A DNA stretch of 64,000 nt, from assembly GCA_017883235.1 (NCBI GenBank), contig JADGNY010000016.1:1-64000 (forward strand), given 5' to 3'. The translations under genes were made by a program, and so were the position numbers. The DNA is from Thermoanaerobaculia bacterium. Lineage in GTDB: Bacteria > Acidobacteriota > Thermoanaerobaculia > Gp7-AA8. The notes under the pieces were generated by a model. That model saw only the letters and a program-made list of their open reading frames with translations, was not told the origin of the DNA and made no database searches. Below are positions 41,146 through 51,644 of this stretch, one piece after another (the first letter of the stretch is position 1; the number at the start of each line of letters is the position of its first letter).

Positions 41146-41331
41146 TTTAAGGTCCCTCCCGGGGTTGAAGTACTGCACGGCAAACAACATGCGACGGTTG
41201 AGCCAGCCCCTCACCCCCCCCGCTATGAGAGAGAAGCCTGCAGCGGGCTCAAGTTATTCTCCTCCATCGAGGACAGAGCGTCCGCGAAAACGGGCAACCG
41301 TTCCGGCAGGGAAATCGCGTAGGCTGTACAG

Positions 41332-42975
41332 ATGCTCAGACGTTTATTTGCGGTGACCATCGCGCTCACCGCGGCCGCCACACCCACCCAGGCCCAATGG
41401 TCGCAGTTCGGCGGCAACGCCCGCCACACGGGCAACGCCTCGGTCTCGGCGCAACCGCTGGCCAGCGTGCTCGCCGACGTCGTCCACGATCCGCTCGTCC
41501 CGTTCGAGATCGAAGCCGGCTCCGGCGTCCTCTACGTCCACTACGCCGCGCCGCTGCTGGACGGTGACGACGTGTTCATGTCGTTCAAGGCGGCGGCCGG
41601 CAACGGTTCGACAAACTGGAGCGTTCACCGCCTCCACTGGGAGACCGGACAGCTTGTCGACAAGTGGACTGCTCAGGTCGACTGGCAACCGGTCCCTGAC
41701 CGCCCCGGATTCTGGGAGCCTGCCTTCCAATCGGTTCTGGCCAACGGCTTTGTCTACGCTCCGGCCGCGGGCGGGACGCTGCTCCAGATCGACCGCAACA
41801 GCGGAGCCGTCATTCGCCGCATCAATCCCTTTGCAACCATCGACCCGCTCACCTTCGTCTCCGGGCCGCCGGCTGCCGATTCCGCCGGCAACATCTACTA
41901 TGGAGCCTTCCGGATGCAGGGCGACCAGCCGTGGCTGGTTGATATCGCGGGCGCGTGGCTGGTGCGTGTCACGCCGGCCGGAGCCACCACCCTCGTTCCG
42001 ATGGCGACGCTCATCCCCGATGCGCCAAAGCCAACCGATGCCTGCAAGAGCCAGTTCGCGCGAAGCTCGGCACAGATCCCTCCGACGCCAACCTCCGTTC
42101 CGCCGTCGATTCCGTGCGGATCGCAGCGGCTGGGCATCAACGCCGCGCCAGCCATCGCCGCTGACGGCACCATCTATCTGGTGACGCATGCGCACCTGAA
42201 CGACTTCTGGAGCTACCTCGTCGCCGTGAATCCCGATCTGACGCCGAAGTGGGACCAGTCGCTGCGCACGCGCTTCCACGACGGGTGCAACATCCTGCTC
42301 CCGCCAAACGGAGCGGACGGCGGTTGCCCATTGGGAACCGCCACGGGTGTCGACCCCTGGACCAACGAAGACGGCTCCGGCCGGGTCATCGATCTCTCCA
42401 CGGCCTCCCCGGTGGTGGCACCGGACGGGTCGATCGTCTACGGCGCGTACACGCTTTACAACCTCGATCAGGGTCACCTGATGCATTTCAGCTCCAGCGG
42501 CGCATACCTCGGCAGCTATCCCTTCGGCTGGGATACGACGCCGGCCATCTGGCAGCACGGCGGGACCTACTCGATCGTGACCAAGGAGAACCACTACGAC
42601 TTCACCTTCCGCACCGATCCCGGCGACTTCGTGACGCAGCTCGATCCGCAGTTCAAAGTCGAGTGGCAGTACCGCAACCCCTCGCGAACGAGTTGCCGCG
42701 GCGGGGCGTGCGTCGACGAGGAGCAAGGCTTCGAGTGGTGCGTCAACGCGCCCGCCGTCGATATACACGGCACGGTCTATGTGAACGCCGAAGACGGAAA
42801 CCTCTACGCGCTCAGCCAGGGCGGTGGGCTCATCGACCGCATTCCCCTCGGCGGCCCGCTCGGCGCCGCCTACACGCCCGTCGCGGTCGATGCCCAGGGG
42901 CGCGTCTACGCACAGGAAGGCGGCCATCTGTTCGCGGTGGGCGGCGTGTTTCCGCGGAGGCGATCGACGAGGTAG
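41332..42975 (+). CDS. Secreted PQQ-like beta-propeller protein
   Basis: A 547-residue protein with a signal peptide ending in TPTQAQ and a following WSQFGGNARHTGN, the usual opening of PQQ-repeat propellers (WxxFxGxxxHTG). Blade motifs recur: NGFVYAPAAGGTLLQIDRNS, AADGTIYLVTHAHLNDFWSY, APDGSIVYGAYTLYNLDQG and IHGTVYVNAEDGNLYALSQG. Two Cys pairs (CPLG/CNILL and CRGGACVDEEQGFEWC) are likely disulfides. Quinone-binding catalytic residues are not evident, so it is probably a structural or binding propeller rather than a dehydrogenase. The following 42976-43194 contains a 15-bp direct repeat (GGCCACCGTCTTCGC) but no gene. Confidence 0.85.
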   Translation: MLRRLFAVTIALTAAATPTQAQWSQFGGNARHTGNASVSAQPLASVLADVVHDPLVPFEIEAGSGVLYVHYAAPLLDGDDVFMSFKAAAGNGSTNWSVHRLHWETGQLVDKWTAQVDWQPVPDRPGFWEPAFQSVLANGFVYAPAAGGTLLQIDRNSGAVIRRINPFATIDPLTFVSGPPAADSAGNIYYGAFRMQGDQPWLVDIAGAWLVRVTPAGATTLVPMATLIPDAPKPTDACKSQFARSSAQIPPTPTSVPPSIPCGSQRLGINAAPAIAADGTIYLVTHAHLNDFWSYLVAVNPDLTPKWDQSLRTRFHDGCNILLPPNGADGGCPLGTATGVDPWTNEDGSGRVIDLSTASPVVAPDGSIVYGAYTLYNLDQGHLMHFSSSGAYLGSYPFGWDTTPAIWQHGGTYSIVTKENHYDFTFRTDPGDFVTQLDPQFKVEWQYRNPSRTSCRGGACVDEEQGFEWCVNAPAVDIHGTVYVNAEDGNLYALSQGGGLIDRIPLGGPLGAAYTPVAVDAQGRVYAQEGGHLFAVGGVFPRRRSTR

Positions 42976-43194
42976 GGCCGGCACGGCCGGCTGCGCTGGT
43001 TGGCCACCGTCTTCGCAAGGCTCGGCCACCGTCTTCGCTCCATCGTTCTGCAGCGCAGACTCCTACAAGAATAGGAAGCCCGCCCGCAACGTTGCCGGAA
43101 GCGGTCCCGCTGCAACCTTCGCAGCGCAAATTCGTTCACATCTCAAGAGATCCCAATCGCCCTGGGCTGACCGCCCGTCTGGAGTAAACGTTAC

Positions 43195-44541
43195 ATGACT
43201 GCTGGCCCTCTGACATCCATCAACAAACCGAAACCGAAGCGTTCGCGCAAGAAGCTCTACTGGATCATCGGCATCCTTCTCGTCGTCGGTGTCGCCGTCG
43301 TCGCGGTCGCGGTAAACAAGAAACGCGAGCAACCGATCCCCATCACCACCGACAAGGCTTTCCGGAAGACGATCACCCAGCTCGTCACGGCTACCGGCAA
43401 GATCCAGCCGGAGATCGAGGTCAAAATCTCCCCCGAGGTCTCGGGCGAGATCATCGAGATGCCGGTCAAGGAAGGGCAGATCGTGCGCAAGGGGCAACTG
43501 CTTCTGCGCATCAAGCCGGACGCGTATCGCTCGCAGGTCGAGGAACAGCAGGCCGCGCTGAGCAGCGCACGCGCCACCAGCTTGACGCAGAAAGCCCAGC
43601 TTGCCAAAGCGGAAGCCGATTACGAGCGCGCCAAGAATCTCTTCGCGTCGAAACTCCTCCCCGAGTCGGACCGCAAGACCGCCCAGACGAACTATGAAGT
43701 GGCACAGTCGGCGGTCAACGCCTCCAAGTTCGACATCCAGCGCGCGGAAGGAGCCTTGCGTACGATCGATCAGGCACTCGACAAGACCACGATCGTCTCT
43801 CCGACGGACGGATCGATCAGCTCCCTGACCAGCCGCCTCGGCGAGCGCGTGGTCGGTACGAGCCAGTTCGCCGGCACGGAAGTCATGCGCATCGCCGACC
43901 TGACCAACATGGAGGCGCGCGTCAACGTCAATGAGAACGACATCGTCAACGTGAAGGTCGGAGACGTGGCCCGCATCAGCGTCGACGCCTATCCCGACCG
44001 CAAGATCGCCGGCGTGGTGCGCGAGATCGCCAGCACCGCCACGACGAACAACGCCGGCACGCAGGAGCAGGTCACGAATTTCGAGGTCAAGATCCGCGTC
44101 GCCGACCGGTCGGTACAACTGCGCCCCGGCATGAGCACCACCGCCGACATCGAGACGGACACGGTCAAAAACGTCGTCGCCGTCCCGATCCAGAGCGTCA
44201 CCGTCCGCAGCACCGACAGCAAACTCTCCCCCGAGGAGCGCGAGAAACAGAGCGCCCAAAGCGTGTCCAAGGACGACGACAACAAAGCCGACGTCACCAA
44301 CCAGACGCTGGAGAAACAGAAAGCGCGCGAACTGCGCGACAAGCTGCAACGCGTCGTCTTCATCAAGACCGGCGACACGGTGCGCATGCAGAAAGTCGAG
44401 ACCGGCATCGCCGACACGACCTACATGGAGATCAAGAGCGGCATCAAACCCGGCGACGAAGTCGTCTCCGGCAGCTACACCGCCATCAGCCGCAAACTGA
44501 AGGATGGAGCAAAGGTGGAGATCGAGAAGGCGAAGACGTAG
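43195..44541 (+). CDS. MacA/HlyD-type periplasmic adaptor subunit
   Basis: A 448-residue membrane-fusion protein. One N-terminal membrane helix (about 21-42) is followed by a lipoyl-like half-motif (KISPEVSGEIIEMPVKEGQI), a long alpha-helical hairpin (about 105-195, AALSSARATSLTQKAQLAKA), the second lipoyl half (TTIVSPTDGSISSLTSRLGE) and beta-barrel domains (VNVNENDIVNVKVGDVARIS). An unusual Lys/Glu/Asp-rich insertion (about 345-385) precedes the last strand. It should link an inner-membrane ABC permease to an outer-membrane channel. It is four bases upstream of the first permease gene. Confidence 0.92.
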   Translation: MTAGPLTSINKPKPKRSRKKLYWIIGILLVVGVAVVAVAVNKKREQPIPITTDKAFRKTITQLVTATGKIQPEIEVKISPEVSGEIIEMPVKEGQIVRKGQLLLRIKPDAYRSQVEEQQAALSSARATSLTQKAQLAKAEADYERAKNLFASKLLPESDRKTAQTNYEVAQSAVNASKFDIQRAEGALRTIDQALDKTTIVSPTDGSISSLTSRLGERVVGTSQFAGTEVMRIADLTNMEARVNVNENDIVNVKVGDVARISVDAYPDRKIAGVVREIASTATTNNAGTQEQVTNFEVKIRVADRSVQLRPGMSTTADIETDTVKNVVAVPIQSVTVRSTDSKLSPEEREKQSAQSVSKDDDNKADVTNQTLEKQKARELRDKLQRVVFIKTGDTVRMQKVETGIADTTYMEIKSGIKPGDEVVSGSYTAISRKLKDGAKVEIEKAKT

Positions 44542-44545
44542 TGCC

Positions 44546-45796
44546 ATGAAAGACATCACCATCGAGCTTGGAGAAAGTTTCCGCATTGCCTTCGGACAGA
44601 TCCGGGCACACAAGATGCGCTCGATCCTGACCGCTCTCGGTGTGATCATCGGCATCATCGCGGTCACGCTGATGGGATCGGCGATCACCGGAATCGGGAT
44701 CGGCTTCGAGCGCAGTCTCTCCATGATCGGCGACGACATCCTCTACGTCGAGAAGTGGCCGTGGCATAACGTCGACGACTGGTGGAACTACCGCAACCGC
44801 CGCCGGATCGAGCCGCAGTACGCCGACGCCTTGAAGCGTCTCATCGAAGCCACCCCCAACTCGCAACTGATCACGGCCGTGCCGACGTTGAACACCAATC
44901 GCAGCGTCAAATACGGCGACAACGAGGTACAGCAGGTCTTCACGCAGGGAACGACGGACGAGTTTCTGGTGACGTCGACCGCGCAATTCAAGGAGGGCCG
45001 GTTCATCACCTCCATCGAGTCGCGCGGCGGGCGCAACGTCTGCGTGCTCGGCTATGACGTCGCCGACGCGCTCTTCCCGAAGCAGTCGGCCCTCGGCAAG
45101 ACCGTGATGATCGGAGGCAATCCCTTCAACGTCATCGGCGTCTACGCGAAGCAGGGCTCGTTCCTCGGCCTGTTCAGCTTCGACACGCAGGCCGTGGTCC
45201 CTCTATCGGCATTCATGAAGGCGTTCAGCTCGCGCCTCGACACGTCCATCCGCGTCAAGGTGAAGGACAAGGATCACCTGGCCCAGGCGCGCGATGAGCT
45301 GACCGGCGACATGCGCCGCGTACGCGGTCTGCGGCCGGAGCAGAAGGACGACTTCGAGATCAATGCCCAGGAAGGGCTGCGCAGCACGATCGCGCCGATC
45401 AAGACCGGCATCGCCATCGCCGGACTCTTTGTGACCAGCCTGGCACTCTTCGTCGGCGCCATCGGCATCATGAACATCACCTACGTGAGCGTCAAAGAGC
45501 GGACGCGGGAGATCGGCACGCGCAAAGCGGTCGGCGCGCGGCGGCGGACCATCCTGCTGCAGTTCCTCGTCGAGGCGGTCTGCATCTGCCTCGTCGGCGG
45601 CGCGGCCGGTCTGGTGCTCTCGTTTCTGCTGACCACCGGCGTGGCCGCGGCCTTCCCCTCGTTCCCGATCCAGTTCTCCGCCGGACTGGTGATCATCGGG
45701 ATGATCGTCTCCACGTTGACCGGCATCATCTCCGGCTTCGCCCCGGCGCTGACCGCGTCGCGGTTGGATCCGATTGAGGCGTTGCGGTATGAGTGA
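44546..45796 (+). CDS. MacB/FtsX-type ABC transporter permease (1)
   Basis: A 416-residue permease with the MacB layout: an N-terminal helix (about 24-46, KMRSILTALGVIIGIIAVTL), a large periplasmic domain (about 50-290), then three C-terminal helices with the FtsX signature NITYVSVKERTREIGTRKAV and a closing PIEALRYE. It lacks the N-terminal ATPase that true MacB proteins carry. Its start lies 4 bases after the adaptor stop and its stop 3 bases before the second permease. Macrolides, peptides or lipoproteins are possible substrates for the family. Confidence 0.92.
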   Translation: MKDITIELGESFRIAFGQIRAHKMRSILTALGVIIGIIAVTLMGSAITGIGIGFERSLSMIGDDILYVEKWPWHNVDDWWNYRNRRRIEPQYADALKRLIEATPNSQLITAVPTLNTNRSVKYGDNEVQQVFTQGTTDEFLVTSTAQFKEGRFITSIESRGGRNVCVLGYDVADALFPKQSALGKTVMIGGNPFNVIGVYAKQGSFLGLFSFDTQAVVPLSAFMKAFSSRLDTSIRVKVKDKDHLAQARDELTGDMRRVRGLRPEQKDDFEINAQEGLRSTIAPIKTGIAIAGLFVTSLALFVGAIGIMNITYVSVKERTREIGTRKAVGARRRTILLQFLVEAVCICLVGGAAGLVLSFLLTTGVAAAFPSFPIQFSAGLVIIGMIVSTLTGIISGFAPALTASRLDPIEALRYE

Positions 45797-45799
45797 CAG

Positions 45800-47029
<1,230 letters not shown>

Positions 47030-47144
47030 GCCGGCTCCGCCGGAACGTGATCCCAGTCACAGCCGGAGCCGGGGGGCAATCCCATATATACACAATCTCG
47101 TCCGGAGCGCATAATAGTCTGGTCCGAACCAAATGGAGGTCTAC

Positions 47145-49037
47145 ATGAAACGTGCGGCCCTGTGCCTGCTTTGTCTCTGCGTGCTCCTTCCAACGGCGGC
47201 GTTCGCCGATTCACTCGACTCGGTATCGCCATCATCTGTCTTCCTCTTTGATGAGGGAGTGTTCATCGCGCTTCAGGGCACGGGCCTGTTCGGCAGCCTC
47301 GATACTCAGGTGGTCATCGACGGTCCGGCCGGCACGTTCTCGCTGGAGCCCAGCGCGTCGTCCGTCGACAACAGTACGAACCCTCCAACAGACTTCCTGA
47401 CCGTATCGGTCCCCGGTGAAGTCATGGTCACTGCTGGTCACTACTCGGTCACGGTCATGGCAAATGATAGCTCGGCCATCCGCTCGATCGGACCACAGTT
47501 CTTCGACGTGGTCGCCCTCTCTGTCGCGCAGCCTCCTCTGTTGGCCATCCCGGAGAACGTATTCGCCGAAGCGACGAGTGCGTCCGGTGCGAACGTCACC
47601 TTCTTCGTCGGCGGCTTCAGCTTCGTCGACCCGCCGCCGGCGCCGGCCGTCGTCTGTAATCACAACCCGGGCGATCTCTTCCCGATCGGAGAGACCATCG
47701 TCCACTGCACCGCCACCGACAGTTTCGGGAGCGCCTCCGGAAGCTTCCCCGTCTTCGTGCTCGACACCGCCGGGCCGACGGTTACCGTGCCGGCCGACAT
47801 CGTTACGGGCAATCCCGTGGTGACGTACAGCGTCTCGGCAACCGACGCGGTCAACGGAAGCGTTACGGTGAACTGCTCGCCCGCGTCCGGCTCGACGTTC
47901 CCGCTCGGCTCAACGACAGTCCAGTGCATCGCCTACGATGCGCAGGCCAACGCCGGCTTCGGTTCCTTCAACGTCACCGTCTCCAACGGGCCGGTTCTGA
48001 CGCTGCCCGCGGATATCACCGCCGAGGCCACCAGCGCCGCCGGGGCGGCAGTGTCGTACACGGTGACCGCCACCGACAATGCCTCCATCGTCTGCGCGCC
48101 GGCATCCGGCTCGACCTTCGCCCTCGGCACCACCGCCGTCAACTGCACCGCCACCGCGGTGACCGGCACGACCAGCGGCAGCTTCAACGTGACGGTCAGA
48201 GACACGACCCCGCCAACGCTGAACCTCCCCGGGATCATCACCGCCGAAGCGACGGGACCGAGCGGCGCGGCCGTGACGTTTACGACGTCCGCAACCGATC
48301 TCGTCGACGGCTCGCGGCCGGTGACGTGCGATCACCTCTCCGGCTCGACCTTCCCGCTCGGCTCAACGACAGTCCAGTGCACGGCGACCGACACGCACAA
48401 CAACACCGCCCACGGATCGTTCACCGTCCTGGTCCGGGACACGACGCCGCCGACGCTGACGCTTCCGTCGGACATCACCGCCGAGGCCACGGGACCGACC
48501 GGCGCGGCCGTGACGTTTAGTGTGTCGGCAACCGATCTCGTCGACGGCTCGCGGCCGGTGACGTGCGATCACCTCTCCGGCTCGACCTTCCCGCTCGGCT
48601 CGACGACCGTCCAGTGCACGGCGACCGACACGCACAACAACACCGCGCACGGCTCGTTCACGGTCATTGTTCAGGATACGACGCCGCCGACGATCGTTTC
48701 GATCACGGCGTCGCCGAAAACCCTGTGGCCGCCGAATCACAAGATGGTCGCGGTCACCTTCACCGTGATTGCAACCGATCTCGTCGATCCGAACCCGGTC
48801 TCACACATCGTGTCGATCTCGTCGAACCAGCCGATCAACGGAAACGGCGACGGCAACACCTCTCCCGATTGGGTGATCACCGGACCGCTGACCGCTGATA
48901 TTCGCGCCGAGCGCGCCGGCGGAGACGACCGCGTTTACACGATCACGATTCAGTCGACCGACTTCAGCGGTAACAGCGCCTTCGGCACGGTGACCGTCAC
49001 CGTGACCCAATCGCGCGGACACGCCGCGGGACACTAG
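47145..49037 (+). CDS. Secreted multi-HYR-domain protein
   Basis: A 630-residue exported protein. Start ATG 47145 is preferred over the ATG four codons earlier because GGAGG lies at correct distance and the signal peptide (MKRAALCLLCLCVLLPTAAF) begins there. After an IPT-like N-terminal domain (about 25-125) come about five HYR domains with the repeated pattern ITAEATGP...GAAVTF...VTCDHLSGSTFPLGSTTVQC and one paired disulfide each. Domains 4 and 5 are nearly identical at DNA level with a 237-bp period (for example 48291 and 48528). The C-terminal domain (WPPNHKMVAVTFTVIA onward) is a common terminal cap. HYR proteins act in adhesion. No sorting signal is seen. Confidence 0.9.
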   Translation: MKRAALCLLCLCVLLPTAAFADSLDSVSPSSVFLFDEGVFIALQGTGLFGSLDTQVVIDGPAGTFSLEPSASSVDNSTNPPTDFLTVSVPGEVMVTAGHYSVTVMANDSSAIRSIGPQFFDVVALSVAQPPLLAIPENVFAEATSASGANVTFFVGGFSFVDPPPAPAVVCNHNPGDLFPIGETIVHCTATDSFGSASGSFPVFVLDTAGPTVTVPADIVTGNPVVTYSVSATDAVNGSVTVNCSPASGSTFPLGSTTVQCIAYDAQANAGFGSFNVTVSNGPVLTLPADITAEATSAAGAAVSYTVTATDNASIVCAPASGSTFALGTTAVNCTATAVTGTTSGSFNVTVRDTTPPTLNLPGIITAEATGPSGAAVTFTTSATDLVDGSRPVTCDHLSGSTFPLGSTTVQCTATDTHNNTAHGSFTVLVRDTTPPTLTLPSDITAEATGPTGAAVTFSVSATDLVDGSRPVTCDHLSGSTFPLGSTTVQCTATDTHNNTAHGSFTVIVQDTTPPTIVSITASPKTLWPPNHKMVAVTFTVIATDLVDPNPVSHIVSISSNQPINGNGDGNTSPDWVITGPLTADIRAERAGGDDRVYTITIQSTDFSGNSAFGTVTVTVTQSRGHAAGH

Positions 49038-49050
49038 CCCTTCCGATGCA

Positions 49051-49082
49051 GCGCGGCCGGAGCAATCCGGCCGCGCTCTTTT
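49051..49082 (+). terminator. Rho-independent terminator after the HYR gene
   Basis: A perfect 10-bp stem GCGCGGCCGG/CCGGCCGCGC (49051-49060, 49067-49076), loop AGCAAT, followed by TCTTTT. Confidence 0.9.
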
Positions 49083-49083
49083 A

Positions 49084-49352
49084 GGAGCGCTGGCGTCCTC
49101 GCCGACGGCGAATTGCTTAGCGGCAACGTCGGAACGGGTCTGTCGGTAGCCGGTTGCGGCGATGATCGCCGCACCAGCTCGGGTGAATGTTGCACGGAAA
49201 ACTACGCATGAACGCGCGCGCGAAGCGAGCGGCTCGCGCGCGGAAGAGGAGGCAGCCGGAACGTTCATGCATGCGGCCGGTCATACGCGATGTGAAACGT
49301 GTGCAAGCGCGCGGCGCTAGCTGCCGAGCGGCAGACGGCATGAGCCGAACAG
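49084..49352. other. Non-coding stretch with palindromes
   Basis: It begins with a fragment of repeat family A (GGAGCGCTGGCGTC, 49084). It also contains a 19-bp perfect palindrome at 49155-49173 (TGCGGCGAT g ATCGCCGCA) and a nested hairpin (outer arms GCATGAACG 49206-49214 / CGTTCATGC 49262-49270, inner arms 49215-49223 / 49234-49242). I see no convincing gene. The palindromes could be operators or remnants of repeats at the end of the TOMM operon. Confidence 0.6.
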
Positions 49353-49427
49353 TTAGACCTGTGGCACCCCAACGTCGATGATTTCCTGCAAGGCCTCATC
49401 GTCGACGTTGAAGTAATGTAGGTTCAT
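49353..49427 (-). CDS. Candidate 24-residue peptide downstream of the TOMM operon
   Basis: The frame begins MNLHYFNVDDEALQEIIDVG and ends VPQV before a TAA. It is acidic, helix-prone and rich in branched residues, which is how many RiPP leader peptides look, but it has no Cys/Ser/Thr core and no strong SD. It lies 85 bases beyond the SagB-like gene on the same strand. It could be a small regulator, an immunity or leader-like peptide, or a chance frame. Confidence 0.3.
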   Translation of the reverse strand: MNLHYFNVDDEALQEIIDVGVPQV

Positions 49428-49511
49428 TTCGAGGGTGCGGATGAAAAGGCTAAATCGAGGCTTTGGCCGGGATTTCCATAGCGCAGAACGATACGAGCGT
49501 CGGAGCAGGTA

Positions 49512-50327
49512 TCAACGCGCATTCGAATCTTCCACCGGCGCGGCAACGGCCACCATATATAACGAAGTCTCATCGCAGCCGTCGATATCCAGCAGCGCAT
49601 CGAGCTCATCATCGATGAATCCGCCGATTGCGCATGCGGCGAGATTCATGGCGCTCGCGGTGAGAAGGATGTTCTGCGCGATATGTCCAGCTTCCAGCAA
49701 GACGAATCGATAGCCACGTTCGCCATACTTCAGGCGCGACTTGACGGAGATGCCGGTCAGCGCGAACACAACGGCGGCAGCGCGCAACTCGGGAGTAAAC
49801 GTGATCTCCACGAGCGCATCTGCGCCGATCCCGCCGCGCACCAGTTCCAGACGATCGACTGAAGGACAGTAGTGATAGAGGGCCTTCGGAAGATTGTCGA
49901 CGAGATTGGCGATCACATACAGCTCGACGGGATACAGCGCGCCGCCCGAGGGGCAAACGCGGAATCGCTGAACACCCCCGCCCGGCAGATACACGCTGCC
50001 GGTCACTCCCCCCGCGTAGCGGGTCAGCTTGGCTAGCATGTCGAAGCTGATTGGCGCGCCTGAGAATGCGCGGGAAGAACGGCGCGTCAGCACCGCGTCG
50101 TCGAACGTTCGTTCTGATGCCGGAACGACATCAGGGAGAGCGATCGTCGGCGCAGACGGGTAGCGCTTGTCCGACGAGGCGAACATTCGCTGCAGCTCTG
50201 GGCTGCCTATGGCCGCGACGATGCGGTCGGCCACCCTGCCGTCGGAACGATGATGCTTCGAATTCTCGTGAAACAGCTCGGAAACAAGAGACTCTTTGTA
50301 ATCGGGCGCGGCAGCTTCTCGCTTCAT
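49512..50327 (-). CDS. SagB-type azoline dehydrogenase (ThcOx/nitroreductase fold)
   Basis: A 271-residue FMN enzyme. Signature segments are RRSSRAFSG (82-90), PSGGALYPVELYVI (126-139) and YGERGYRFVLLEAGHIAQN (about 205-223), as in the SagB/ThcOx family. It would oxidise thiazoline/oxazoline rings made by the YcaO enzyme to aromatic thiazole/oxazole with FMN and oxygen. It starts 9 bases after the YcaO stop. The length is slightly short compared with SagB proteins fused to extra domains, but the flavin-binding core is whole. It is the last enzyme of the operon. Confidence 0.92.
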   Translation of the reverse strand: MKREAAAPDYKESLVSELFHENSKHHRSDGRVADRIVAAIGSPELQRMFASSDKRYPSAPTIALPDVVPASERTFDDAVLTRRSSRAFSGAPISFDMLAKLTRYAGGVTGSVYLPGGGVQRFRVCPSGGALYPVELYVIANLVDNLPKALYHYCPSVDRLELVRGGIGADALVEITFTPELRAAAVVFALTGISVKSRLKYGERGYRFVLLEAGHIAQNILLTASAMNLAACAIGGFIDDELDALLDIDGCDETSLYMVAVAAPVEDSNAR

Positions 50328-50336
50328 TCATCGTCC

Positions 50337-51644
50337 TCAGGGATACGGGTGGGGGTCAGGATTCAGCGCGTCGATGGAATCCGATACGGCGTAGCCGAGC
50401 TTCTTCGGCACGCTGAAGAGACGCGCGCTGCCCAACAAACGGTGCGTATGGTCTCCCTCGAGCTGTTGCATCTGAGGAACGACCATCTTGACGACGCGGT
50501 AGCCGCAGGCCGCGACGTCCTCGGTCGTCATGTCGACGCAAAATGCCTCGCATCCGGCCTCCCTCAGGAAATCGACAAGAAGGGTCAGTTCGGTTTGACG
50601 TGAGCGGACCTGCGGCGAACGCAAGTCGGCGAAGGTGATCGCGTCGGGGGAGTTGACGAGAAAATCGACGGCCGAAAGCATGTCGCCGTACGCATAAAGC
50701 AGCACGTGCTTGTCGAAGTCATTCACGTTACTGAAGTCCGACTCGAAAACGAAGGGGCTGGAGCGAAGACCCAGGTACTTCGCCCATTCGCGCGTCTGCG
50801 CCGCCTCGACGAGCGCCTTGAGAGCGGCGCTCTCTGCGTCGAGGCTGGAAGCACCGCCGGTACATACGAGCGGCGGCGTGTGGTTTTCGTCTACCAACAC
50901 GCAGAGAATGGATGGCACACCGACATCGGTCGGCAAAGCGTGCAGGGTGTACTTGAGACCGTGACGCGCGAACCGTTGCTCCAGCTCGTTTTGAATGCGC
51001 GGACTCGACGTCGGATCGATCCGAGGAATGCGCAGCCGGTGAAGCCACGTGATCGCGAACGCATCGCGCTCGATGATCTCGTACAGGCCGCGGACGCATG
51101 CGTCGTCGAACGCAAACGCGCAAGCTTGGCCTGTGGTGATGCTCGGTCCGATGGTTTCCTCGCCACGCGCGCGATGGAAAGGATAGTAGGGAACGAATGT
51201 CAGGCACGCGGGGATGAAGACCTCGGTGCCGTTCGTCAAGGAGACTCCCTCGGTCCAACACAGCGGTGTGTCTTCGGTGAAGATGCTGTACCGGATCTGC
51301 TGGTCGGGATGAAACAGCGCCATCTCCGCCGGCCCGCAGGCGCGACCACGCCCGGACATGAAACGGTATGTGGCCAGCGTCAACTCATCCGGAAAGTAGA
51401 CGCTGGAGCAGTACCGTTCGATCGCTTCTCCGACGGCGGCGCGGTAGGCGGCTTCGCGGGAAAGCCCGGCGCCGCCGTTGCGGTCATAGCAACCGACCGG
51501 GAACATGCGGATCGAGTCGCACATCTTCACGGAGTAATTGAAGATCTCCGGCTCGCCAGGCTCGAGCGGGATCTCCGAGATCCAGCGCACGATTCCAGTG
51601 AGCGGATCGACCACCGCGTCCGCGGGATCCGCACCCGCGCTCAC
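50337..51644 (-). CDS. YcaO cyclodehydratase (TOMM D protein)
   Basis: A 435-residue YcaO enzyme. ATP/Mg-binding motifs are present: SREAAYRAAVGEAIERY (Glu73-Arg77), SITTGQACAF with the following EIIERDAF (about 189-196) and ALVEAAQTR. The protein ends PDPHPYP, the proline-rich PxPxP tail that azoline-forming YcaO proteins need for catalysis. It activates the backbone amide with ATP so that Cys/Ser/Thr side chains cyclise. I chose GTG 51644, which overlaps the upstream TGA (GTGA), instead of an ATG 19 codons earlier that would run through the E1-like gene. It works with the leader-binding protein encoded upstream. Confidence 0.93.
   Translation of the reverse strand: MSAGADPADAVVDPLTGIVRWISEIPLEPGEPEIFNYSVKMCDSIRMFPVGCYDRNGGAGLSREAAYRAAVGEAIERYCSSVYFPDELTLATYRFMSGRGRACGPAEMALFHPDQQIRYSIFTEDTPLCWTEGVSLTNGTEVFIPACLTFVPYYPFHRARGEETIGPSITTGQACAFAFDDACVRGLYEIIERDAFAITWLHRLRIPRIDPTSSPRIQNELEQRFARHGLKYTLHALPTDVGVPSILCVLVDENHTPPLVCTGGASSLDAESAALKALVEAAQTREWAKYLGLRSSPFVFESDFSNVNDFDKHVLLYAYGDMLSAVDFLVNSPDAITFADLRSPQVRSRQTELTLLVDFLREAGCEAFCVDMTTEDVAACGYRVVKMVVPQMQQLEGDHTHRLLGSARLFSVPKKLGYAVSDSIDALNPDPHPYP

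Noticed and set aside
41344..43029. Long antisense open frame opposite the PQQ-like gene
   Set aside because: High GC keeps antisense frames open; the plus-strand protein has a signal peptide and propeller motifs, the antisense product has none.
49187..49381. Arg-rich 64-residue frame between the HYR gene and the TOMM operon
   Set aside because: It lies across nested palindromes, has no SD and resembles translated GC-rich repeat DNA.
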